Below are positions 1 to 6,552 of a stretch of 17,600 bases of DNA, one piece after another. Within the stretch, counting starts at the first letter, position 1, and each line of letters opens with the position of its first letter. Made by a program: the position numbers and the translations under genes. Source of the DNA: Actinomycetes bacterium (GTDB taxonomy: Bacteria > Actinomycetota > CALGFH01); NCBI GenBank assembly GCA_030152105.1, contig JASLIH010000157.1, positions 1-17,600 on the forward strand, read 5' to 3'. Under the pieces are notes generated by a model. That model ran no database searches. It saw nothing but the letters and a program-made list of their open reading frames with translations, and was not told the origin of the DNA.

Positions 1-98
1 TGTCCCTGAGCGCGCAGGGCCGCGTTCTCGGCCCGCAGCCGGTTCAGCTCCGCCCGCTCGTCGTCGGTCAATGCGGGTTCATCCTGCATCTGTGTCAC
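1..98 (-). CDS. Partial N-terminus of unrecognised protein with charged coiled-coil start
   Basis: Only the first 32 codons are present; the gene runs off the left edge on the minus strand. The visible protein is hydrophilic, rich in Asp/Glu early and then Leu/Arg/Glu with heptad-like spacing (ERAELNRLRAENAALRAQ), so a short coiled coil is likely. N-termini of this style precede membrane segments in some large actinobacterial membrane proteins, but no membrane segment is visible here, so no function is assigned. The start is uncertain. GTG at 98 has a weak GAGAG five bases upstream, while GTG at 104 and ATG at 89 are in frame alternatives. It begins about 9 bases after the stop of the preceding small membrane protein, so the two are probably cotranscribed. 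Confidence 0.5.
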   Translation of the reverse strand, partial: MTQMQDEPALTDDERAELNRLRAENAALRAQG

Positions 99-107
99 CG
101 TCACTCT

Positions 108-364
108 CTAGGTCGACAAGCTGATGGGGAACGTCGCCATCGTGCCGAGCAGGACGGCGCACCCGACGCCGAGGATCACGGCCCGGGCCGGGGGGCTCCG
201 AGCCGGCTGCTGATCCCGGCGAAGAACAGCGCGACCGAGAACAGGACCACGCCCAGGACGTAGTCGTTGGCGCGCTGGATGTCCCGGTTCGCCTCGGCGG
301 CGGCGTCGGTCCAGCCGCCCGTCCGGCTGTGGCCCGGGGCCGCCTCGGGTGTCCCGCCGGTCAC
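108..364 (-). pseudogene. Small two-helix membrane protein, frameshifted in a G homopolymer
   Basis: A GTG start at 364 sits 6 bases after a GGGAGG ribosome site and 20 bases after the cydB stop. The frame reads a polar N-terminus and then a membrane helix (YVLGVVLFSVALFFAGISS), but stops at 176 after 62 residues. Another minus-strand frame continues at once with a second convincing helix (VILGVGCAVLLGTMATFPIS) and stops at 108. Adding one base to the six-G run at 190-195 joins both halves into an 85-residue protein with two membrane segments, which resembles a widespread small actinobacterial membrane protein of unknown function. Either the assembly lost a base or the gene is broken. Its place behind cydB invites comparison with CydX-type subunits, but it has two helices and no CydX resemblance that I can see. 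Confidence 0.6.
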
Positions 365-384
365 TGGAGGCCTCCCGACTCGTG

Positions 385-1365
385 TCACGCGACCCGGCGC
401 CGGAAGACGTAGTAGGTCCATGCCTGGTAGGCGAGCACGACCGGGAACAGGGCCACCGCGGCGACGGTCATCACCTTCAGCGAGTACGGCGCCGACGAGG
501 TGTTGCTGATCGTGAGGTCGGTCGAGGAGCCCAGGGTGGAGACCATCACCCTCGGATACAGGTTGACGAAGATCGACACGACCACGGCGGCCATGGCCAG
601 CGAGGTGGCCGCGAAGGCGCGCCCGTCCCGGCCCCGGCCCAGCAGCAAGGCGGCGGCGACGGCCGCGACAACGGCGACCGCCTCGACCAGCAGCGGCGCG
701 ACCCCGTTGCCGGCCATGACCTGGGTCCAGACCGCGAACCCGAGCACGGCGGCCGCGGCCAGCGGGGCGATCCGGCGGCCGGCGCGCAGCGACCGCCGGC
801 GGACCTCGCCGGCCGTCTTGAGCGCGAGGAAGCTGGCCCCATGGAGCAGGCAGAGCAGCACCACCGTGGCCCCACAGAACAACGAGTAGGGGTTGAGCAG
901 GTCGGCGAAGGTCCCGGCGTACTCCTGGTCGGTCCCGATCGGCACCCCGTGCAGCAGGTTGCCGAGGGCCACGCCGATCAGCAGGGGGGCGAGCAGGCTC
1001 CCACCGGTGGTGGCCGCGGCCCACGTCCGGCGCCAGCGGCGGCTGTCACGCCGGTCGCGGAACTCGAACGACACCCCGCGGGCGATGAGCGCCACCAGCA
1101 GCAGCACGAAGGCCAGGTAGAACCCCGAGAACATGGTCGCGTACCAGCCGGGGAAGGCGGCGAACATCCCGGCCGCGGCGACGATCAGCCAGACCTCGTT
1201 GCCGTCCCAGAGCGGCCCGATGGCGCCGAGGGCGACCCGGCGGCCCTGCTCGTCCCGTCCGACCAGGCCGTGGAGCATGCCGACCCCGAAGTCGAACCCC
1301 TCCAGCACCAGGAACCCGGTCCAGAACACGACGAGGACGATGAACCAGAAGCTGACCAGGGTCAT
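385..1365 (-). CDS. cydB: Cytochrome bd quinol oxidase subunit II
   Basis: CydB is the second membrane subunit of cytochrome bd, which oxidises quinol and reduces oxygen to water without pumping protons. The 326-residue product is almost wholly hydrophobic, with about eight or nine membrane helices. The N-terminus has the family pattern ending GFDFGVGM. The block LWDGNEVWLI at residues 52-61 holds the conserved Trp-Asp pair matching W57/D58 of E. coli CydB, followed by FAAFPGWYATMFSGFY. The C-terminal part has the usual YPRVM and LTISNTSSAPYSL segments. I chose ATG at 1365 because a GAGG site precedes it and overlaps the cydA stop. An upstream in-frame start at 1437 would add a non-homologous, proline-rich tail lying inside cydA. 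The spacer to cydA is 7 bases. The protein is shorter than E. coli CydB (379), as is common in Gram-positives. Confidence 0.96.
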   Translation of the reverse strand: MTLVSFWFIVLVVFWTGFLVLEGFDFGVGMLHGLVGRDEQGRRVALGAIGPLWDGNEVWLIVAAAGMFAAFPGWYATMFSGFYLAFVLLLVALIARGVSFEFRDRRDSRRWRRTWAAATTGGSLLAPLLIGVALGNLLHGVPIGTDQEYAGTFADLLNPYSLFCGATVVLLCLLHGASFLALKTAGEVRRRSLRAGRRIAPLAAAAVLGFAVWTQVMAGNGVAPLLVEAVAVVAAVAAALLLGRGRDGRAFAATSLAMAAVVVSIFVNLYPRVMVSTLGSSTDLTISNTSSAPYSLKVMTVAAVALFPVVLAYQAWTYYVFRRRVA

Positions 1366-1372
1366 GGTGACC

Positions 1373-2770
1373 TCAGTAGGTGAAGTGGAGGGCGGATGGC
1401 GCGTCTTCGGCCGGGGCCGGGTCGGGGTCGGGAGCAAGCTCCTTGCGGGCGAAATGGGTCATCAACAGGAAGTCAACCACGCCCAGCGTCGCGTAGAGCA
1501 GCACGAACACGCTGAGGCTGATGACGATCGCTGTGACGCTCAGCGACGGCGAGACGGCGTCCCTGACCAGCTGCAGGCCCTGGACGATCCACGGCTGGCG
1601 ACCGTTCTCGGTCAGGGCCCAGCCGGCGGTGTTCATCAGGAACGGCAGCACGGCCACCCAGATGGCGACCCGCAGGTACCACCTGGCCGTCGCCAGCCTC
1701 TTCCGCCAGATCAGCCACGCCCCCCATAGCGCCACGAGCAGCACCAGGACGCCCCCATACGCCATGGCCCGCATCGACCAGTACTGGATGAAGACGTTGG
1801 GCACGTAGTTGCCGGCGCCGTACTGCTGGGCGTATTGGGTCTGGAGCGGGTTGAGGCCGACCACCTGGCCATTCCAGGTGCCGGTGGCCAGCACCGACAG
1901 CAGGTGCGGGACCTCGATGATCTTGGTGGGGGTCTGGTCGTTGTTGCCGCCGCCGATCTGGAACACCGAGAACGAGCACGGCTGGCAGGTGGTCCACTGG
2001 CCTTCGGCGGCGGCGATCTTCATCGGCTGGTACTTCGTCTCGTTGATGCCGAGGCGGCCCCCGAAGAACAACGCCAACATCGCCGCCGGGATCAGCACCA
2101 CGATGGCGAGCTTGGCCGACCGCTGGAACATCTCGGTGCTGGTGCCGCGACGCAGATGCCAGGCCGACACCGCCAGCATGACGGCGGCGCCGGTGACCAG
2201 CGAGGCCGCCAGGACATGCAGATACGCCCAGAGGAACACGATGTTGGTGAGGACAGCCCAGATGTCGGTGAGCTGGGCGCGGTCCCCGGCCGCATTCAGC
2301 TGGTAGCCGACCGGACGCTGCATCCAGGAGTTGGCGGCCATGATGAACGCCGCCGACAGCACCCCGCCGGCCGCGACCGCCCAGATGGTGGCCAGGTGCA
2401 CACGCTTGGACAGCCGGTCCCAGCCGAACAGCCACAGCCCCAGGAAGACCGACTCGAGGAAGAACGCGGCCAGGCCCTCCATGGCCAGGGGGGCGCCGAA
2501 CACGTCCCCGACGAAGCGCGAGTAGACCGACCAGTTCATCCCGAACTGGAACTCCTGGACCAGCCCGGTGACCACGCCAACGGCGACGTTGATGACCAGC
2601 AGGGTGCCGAAGAGCCGGGTCAGCCGCAGATGCTCGGCATGCCCCTTGCGGTACCACAGCGTCTGCAGGATCGCGGTCAGGAAGGCCAGCCCGATCGTCA
2701 GAGGCACGAACAGGAAGTGGTAGATCGAGGTGGTGGCGAACTGCAGCCGCGACAGGTCGACCGCTGACAC
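1373..2770 (-). CDS. cydA: Cytochrome bd quinol oxidase subunit I
   Basis: CydA carries the three haems and the quinol site of cytochrome bd in the cytoplasmic membrane. The expected ligands are visible, numbering from GTG 2770: His18 (high-spin haem b595), His185 in WAYLHVLAAS and Met336 in YWSMRAM (both haem b558), and Glu98 and Glu106 in EGLAAFFLE (proton path and haem region). The quinol-site pair Lys251/Glu256 sits in QPMKIAAAE. GRQPW is at 390-394. At 465 residues it is the short-Q-loop form rather than the E. coli 522-residue form. The Q-loop holds a Cys-x-x-Cys pair (TTCQPCSF). Two GTG codons compete: the one at 2776 overlaps the ribosome site GGGAGG, while that at 2770 lies 5 bases after it and is preferred. 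The gene follows cydC after 63 bases. Confidence 0.96.
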   Translation of the reverse strand: MSAVDLSRLQFATTSIYHFLFVPLTIGLAFLTAILQTLWYRKGHAEHLRLTRLFGTLLVINVAVGVVTGLVQEFQFGMNWSVYSRFVGDVFGAPLAMEGLAAFFLESVFLGLWLFGWDRLSKRVHLATIWAVAAGGVLSAAFIMAANSWMQRPVGYQLNAAGDRAQLTDIWAVLTNIVFLWAYLHVLAASLVTGAAVMLAVSAWHLRRGTSTEMFQRSAKLAIVVLIPAAMLALFFGGRLGINETKYQPMKIAAAEGQWTTCQPCSFSVFQIGGGNNDQTPTKIIEVPHLLSVLATGTWNGQVVGLNPLQTQYAQQYGAGNYVPNVFIQYWSMRAMAYGGVLVLLVALWGAWLIWRKRLATARWYLRVAIWVAVLPFLMNTAGWALTENGRQPWIVQGLQLVRDAVSPSLSVTAIVISLSVFVLLYATLGVVDFLLMTHFARKELAPDPDPAPAEDAPSALHFTY

Positions 2771-2833
2771 GCCCACCTCCCTGTACCCGAGTTCCCTGCT
2801 ACTGCATGGAGCCGGATGCGGCGGCCGGCCACA

Positions 2834-4570
2834 TCACCCGGATGGGATGAAGTCGGCTGGGGCCGGTCCCGGCCGCTGGAGCACCACCCTCGGGCACCGC
2901 TCGAACGGCCCGGGGCTGCCGTGGGTGACCAGCAGCACCGACCGCCGGCCGGCCACCCGCCAGAGGTCGTCGAGCAGGGCGCCGGCCGTCTCGACGTCGA
3001 GGTGGGCGGTCGGCTCGTCCAGGACGAGCACCGCCGGGTCGGCCAGGAACACGCGGGCCAGGGCGAGGCGCTGGCGCTGCCCGCCCGACAGGGCCCGGCC
3101 CCGCTCGCCGACCCGGGTGTCGAGCCCGGCCGGGAGCGACGCCACCCAGTCCCCGAGGCGAGCCTGGACCAGGGCCGCGCCGAGCTCGGCATCGGTGGCC
3201 CCGGGCCGGGCGAAGGTGAGGTTCTCGCGGATGGTGGTGTCGAACACGTGCGGGTCCTGGGCGCTGAGGAGCACGGCCGCCCGGACGTCGTCCTGGCGGT
3301 AGTCGCGCAGGTCGCGCGGCCCCAGCCGGGCCTCCCCGGCCTGGCGTTCCAGGAACCGGGCCAGCAGCAGGGCGAGGGTCGTCTTGCCGGCGCCGGAGGG
3401 GCCGGTCACGACCATGGACGCGCCCTCCTCCAGCCTGAGGTCGAGCCCGTCGAGCACGCGCGTCCGCCGTGGCCCGCGGGCCACGGCCACCTGGTGGAGC
3501 GCGATCTCGAACCGCGGCGGGACGGCCGCCGGCTCGCCGGGGTCGGCCACCTCCGGCTCCCGGCCGGCCAGGTCGAGCACCCGCCGCCCGGCCGACAGGA
3601 TCAGCGGCAGGTGACGGGCCGCCGCCGACAGCGGCAGGACCGCCTCGAACACGCCAAGGGCGACGAGGGTGAGGGGGGCGACCAGCAGTGGGTCGAGGGC
3701 GCCCCGCCCCGCCGCCGCGGTGCTGGCCATCAGGACGCCCACCGCCGTCAGCCCGCTGATCGCGACGCCGAGGGCGTCGGCGGCGCCGGCGGCGCGGGCG
3801 TCGCGGAGGGCGACCTCGACCAGGGCCCGGTCGTCGGCGGCGAGGACGGCGGCGGCGCGGTCGTCGGCGCCGTTCAGCCACAGCTCCTCGGCCGCGCCGA
3901 ACGTGTCCACGAGGTTGGCCGTGAGCCGCGCCCGGAGTGCCGCCTGGCGGCGCTGGGAGCGCGCCACCAGGCGCGCCGCCAGTAGCGGCGGCGCGACCGC
4001 GGCAGCGAGCAGGCCGGCGCCGAGGACGAGGCCGGCATCCGGCGAGATCCCGGCCACGGCGGCCACGACGACCGTACCGGCGGCCACGGCGACCCCCAGG
4101 GGGACCAGCAGGCGCAGCGCCACGTCCTGGAGCTGGTCGATGTCGGCCACCATGCCGCTGAGCAGGTCGCCGTCCCGGTAGGCTTCCAGCCCGGCCGGGG
4201 CCAGCGGCTCGATCCTGGCGAAGACAGCGGCACGCAGGCGGCCGAGGGCGCGGAAGGCGAGGTCGTGGGCCGCCAGCCGCTCGCCGTACCTGGCCACCGG
4301 CCGGGTCAGGGCGGCCAGCCGGACGCCGACCATGAGCACCGTCAGCGACAGGATCGGGGGCTGCTGGGCGGCGCGGCAGATGAGATAGCCGGCCAGGCCG
4401 GCCAGGGCGGCGCCGGCCACGACGGCCACGGTGCCGAGGCCGACCGGCAGGGCCAGCTGGCCGGGCCGCAGGCCCAGCAGCCCCGTCAGCCGGGCGAGCA
4501 CCCGCGGCGACGACACGGCGGCGAGGGGCCGGGTGGTGTCGCCGTCCGGTGCGGCGGGCGCCCGGGTCAT
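2834..4570 (-). CDS. cydC: ABC exporter CydC, cytochrome bd assembly (membrane-ATPase half)
   Basis: CydC pairs with CydD in a heterodimeric type I ABC transporter of the cytoplasmic membrane. In E. coli this transporter exports cysteine/glutathione, and later work also implicates haem; it is essential for assembling cytochrome bd. The 578-residue protein has an N-terminal six-helix membrane domain (about 30-330) with the CydC-like stretch RDGDLLSGMVADIDQLQD. The ATPase domain shows Walker A GPSGAGKTT at 390-398, signature LSGGQ at 494-498, Walker B VLVLDEP from 514, and switch His550. The phrase EPTAHLD is typical of CydC/D ATPases. ATG at 4570 overlaps the cydD stop as ATGA, implying translational coupling. 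An apparent longer frame running to 6475 is only an open shadow opposite cydD. Confidence 0.94.
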   Translation of the reverse strand: MTRAPAAPDGDTTRPLAAVSSPRVLARLTGLLGLRPGQLALPVGLGTVAVVAGAALAGLAGYLICRAAQQPPILSLTVLMVGVRLAALTRPVARYGERLAAHDLAFRALGRLRAAVFARIEPLAPAGLEAYRDGDLLSGMVADIDQLQDVALRLLVPLGVAVAAGTVVVAAVAGISPDAGLVLGAGLLAAAVAPPLLAARLVARSQRRQAALRARLTANLVDTFGAAEELWLNGADDRAAAVLAADDRALVEVALRDARAAGAADALGVAISGLTAVGVLMASTAAAGRGALDPLLVAPLTLVALGVFEAVLPLSAAARHLPLILSAGRRVLDLAGREPEVADPGEPAAVPPRFEIALHQVAVARGPRRTRVLDGLDLRLEEGASMVVTGPSGAGKTTLALLLARFLERQAGEARLGPRDLRDYRQDDVRAAVLLSAQDPHVFDTTIRENLTFARPGATDAELGAALVQARLGDWVASLPAGLDTRVGERGRALSGGQRQRLALARVFLADPAVLVLDEPTAHLDVETAGALLDDLWRVAGRRSVLLVTHGSPGPFERCPRVVLQRPGPAPADFIPSG

Positions 4571-6369
4571 CGCACCCGCTCCGCGACCGCCGGGACGCCG
4601 GGGACCTTGGCGCCGGGCCCGTCGGTCCGGCCGGCCGGGCCGGCCGTCCGCCCGCGATCGAGCAGGACCCGCCGGTCCGCCCGGGCCGCCAGGTCCCGGT
4701 CGTGGGTGAGCAGCAGGACCGTGGCCGACCCGCGCAGCGCCTCGATGCTGGCGGCCACCTGGCCGGCGGCGGCCTCGTCCAGGTGGACGGTCGGCTCGTC
4801 CAGCACGAGCAGCCGGGCGCCTCGCAGCAGCGCCCGGGCCAGCCCGAGGCGTTGGCGCTGGCCGGCCGACAGCCCCCGGCCGCCGGGCCCGACCAGCGTG
4901 TCGTACCCCTCGGGCAGGCGCTCGATGAAGCGGTCGGCGGCCGCCCGTTGGGCGGCGCCCGCGACCGCCTCGGCGCCGGCGTCCGGGCGGCCAAGGGCGA
5001 TGTTGTCCGCGACCGTCCCCGGCACGAGGGTGGGGTGCTGCGGGGCCCAGGCGACCTGGCCACGCCAGTTGTCGAGGCCGATGTCGGCCAGCGGCCGGCC
5101 GCCGGCGAGCACCACGCCCTCGTCCGGTCGGGTGAGCCCGAGCACCACCCGGCCGAGGGTGGTCTTGCCCGCCCCGCTGGCGCCCACCACCGCCACCAGC
5201 TGGCCCGGCTGGAGGTCGAGGTCGACGCGGTCCAGGGCGCGGCCGGGGCGGCCCGGGAAGCGGACGGTGACCGAGCGGACCCTGACGGGCACGGCCGCCG
5301 GGTCCGGGGACGCCGTTCCTCGGTCCCTGACCGCGACACCGCCGGCCACCGGGCCGGCCGTTGGCGGGTCCCGCTCCAGGGTGGCGAGGATCCGCTCGGT
5401 GGCGGCCAGCCCGTCGGCGCTGGCGTGGAACAGGCTGCCGACCCGGCGGACCGGCGCATAGAGCTCCGGGACCAGCAGCAGCACCGTCAGGGCCGGCCGC
5501 AGCCCTATCGTCCCGCCGACCAGTCGCACGCCGAGGGTCACGGCCACCAGCGCCGTGGACAGCGTCGTGGCCAGGTCGAGCACGACCCCGGACAGGAACG
5601 ACAGCCGCAGCGTGGCCATGGTGGTCCGCCGGTACCGGTCGGTGACCTCGCGGATGTGGGGGATCTGGGCGGTGCCCCGGTTGAAGGCCCGCAGGGTCGG
5701 GAGCCCCCGCACGACGTCCAGGAAGTACGACGAGAGCCCGGCCAGCGCCTGCCAGTTGGCCCGGGACCGGGCGCCGGCGGACCGGCCGATGAGGGCCAGG
5801 AACACCGGGATGACGGGCAGGGTGACGACCATGACCACGGCCGACCGCAGGTCGACGACGGCACTCCAGAGCAGGACAGCCACGGGCACCGTGCACGCCA
5901 GGACGACCTGGGGCAGGTAGCGGGCGAAGTAGGTCTCCAGGCCGTCGACACCCTGGACGGCGCTGGTCGCGAGCTCGGCGCTGTCGCTGGTCTCCAGGCC
6001 GGCCGCGCCACCACCGGACAGGCGGCGCTTGACCAGCTCGGCCCGCAACGCCGACATCACCCTGGCCGCCGTCCGCCGGCCGCTCAGCTCGACCACGTAG
6101 GCCAGCCCGGCCCGGGCCATGATGACCGCCGCCAGGGCCAGCGCCAGACCCGCGGGGACCTGCCGCAGGCGCCCCTGGGCGGCGTCGGCGACGATCCCGG
6201 CGAGCAGCGTCATCTGGGCCAGCAGCAGCAGCGCCCCGGTGAGCCCGGCGGCCAGGTTGACGGCCAGGGCCCACCGGGCGACCGCCACCCGGCCGAGCAG
6301 CCGCCGGTCGAAGGGCCGGAGCCGCTGGCCCGAGCCCGGGTGCTCGGCCCCGGCAGGCCCCTGCGTCAT
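4567..6369 (-). CDS. cydD: ABC exporter CydD, cytochrome bd assembly (membrane-ATPase half)
   Basis: This is the partner of CydC, and together they form the assembly exporter for the oxidase encoded downstream. The 600-residue protein has six predicted membrane helices within residues 30-320 and typical CydD stretches such as LETYFARYLPQ and FFLD-like SSYFLDVVRGLPTLRAF. The ATPase domain has Walker A GASGAGKTT at 396-404, signature LSAGQ at 500-504 (Ala instead of the first Gly), Walker B LLVLDEP from 520 and switch His in LLLTHD. I chose ATG at 6369, with a GAGG about 10 bases upstream. An in-frame ATG at 6435 has its purine-rich box directly abutting and would add 22 non-conserved residues. 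It is the first gene of the minus-strand cydDCAB run and diverges from gadB, so the operon promoter should lie in 6370-6552. Confidence 0.93.
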   Translation of the reverse strand: MTQGPAGAEHPGSGQRLRPFDRRLLGRVAVARWALAVNLAAGLTGALLLLAQMTLLAGIVADAAQGRLRQVPAGLALALAAVIMARAGLAYVVELSGRRTAARVMSALRAELVKRRLSGGGAAGLETSDSAELATSAVQGVDGLETYFARYLPQVVLACTVPVAVLLWSAVVDLRSAVVMVVTLPVIPVFLALIGRSAGARSRANWQALAGLSSYFLDVVRGLPTLRAFNRGTAQIPHIREVTDRYRRTTMATLRLSFLSGVVLDLATTLSTALVAVTLGVRLVGGTIGLRPALTVLLLVPELYAPVRRVGSLFHASADGLAATERILATLERDPPTAGPVAGGVAVRDRGTASPDPAAVPVRVRSVTVRFPGRPGRALDRVDLDLQPGQLVAVVGASGAGKTTLGRVVLGLTRPDEGVVLAGGRPLADIGLDNWRGQVAWAPQHPTLVPGTVADNIALGRPDAGAEAVAGAAQRAAADRFIERLPEGYDTLVGPGGRGLSAGQRQRLGLARALLRGARLLVLDEPTVHLDEAAAGQVAASIEALRGSATVLLLTHDRDLAARADRRVLLDRGRTAGPAGRTDGPGAKVPGVPAVAERVR

Positions 6370-6552
6370 GTGCTGGTCGCCTCTCTGGCCGCTTCCTCCG
6401 GGCTCCAGTACCTCCCGGCCGGGTCGTCCGTGCATCCTCCGGATTGGATGATCTGTGCCGGGGCGAAAACCTCATCCCAACCGGATGATGCCCGCCACCC
6501 GGCCCGGTGGGACGGTGGCAGCCCGAAGCCCTTAGCGCAAGGAGTGCGCGCG
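6370..6552. promoter_or_regulatory. Divergent control region between cydD and gadB
   Basis: This 183-base spacer must hold the promoters for the minus-strand cyd operon and the plus-strand gadB. It contains two inverted repeats with CATCC/GGATG arms: 6433-6450 (8-base spacer) and 6472-6488 (arms extend to TCATCC/GGATGA, 5-base spacer). The heptamer GGATGAT recurs at 6446 and 6483, 37 bases apart. CCGGATTGGATGA at 6439-6451 matches 12 of 13 bases with 2838-2850, just before cydA. No convincing -10/-35 pair, Rex-type or FNR-type palindrome was found. The gadB ribosome site AAGGAG is at 6539-6544. Confidence 0.4.

Noticed and set aside
108..364. The small protein after cydB as a CydX-type third subunit of the oxidase
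   Set aside because: CydX-type subunits are about 30-40 residues with one helix. This product, once rejoined, has about 85 residues and two helices, and its pattern resembles a separate small membrane family.
2799..5459. 886-residue minus-strand open frame over cydC and cydD
   Set aside because: It is a GC-rich shadow made almost entirely of Arg, Pro, Ala and Gly; the true CydC and CydD frames carry all conserved motifs.
2834..6475. Single 1213-residue frame suggesting a fused CydDC
   Set aside because: The first 635 codons lie in a different frame over cydD and read as Pro/Arg/Gly-rich nonsense. The real arrangement is two genes with an ATGA overlap at 4567-4570.
4549..6552. Long plus-strand open frame running into gadB, apparently extending it to 1131 residues
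   Set aside because: The part before 6553 is antisense to cydD, low in complexity, rich in Gly/Arg/Asp/Gln and unlike any GadB N-terminus. The ATG at 6553 has a good ribosome site and gives a normal-length enzyme.
6370..6552. Rex or FNR operator controlling the cyd operon
   Set aside because: No TTGTGA/TCACAA-like or TTGAT/ATCAA palindrome is present; only the CATCC/GGATG repeats were found.
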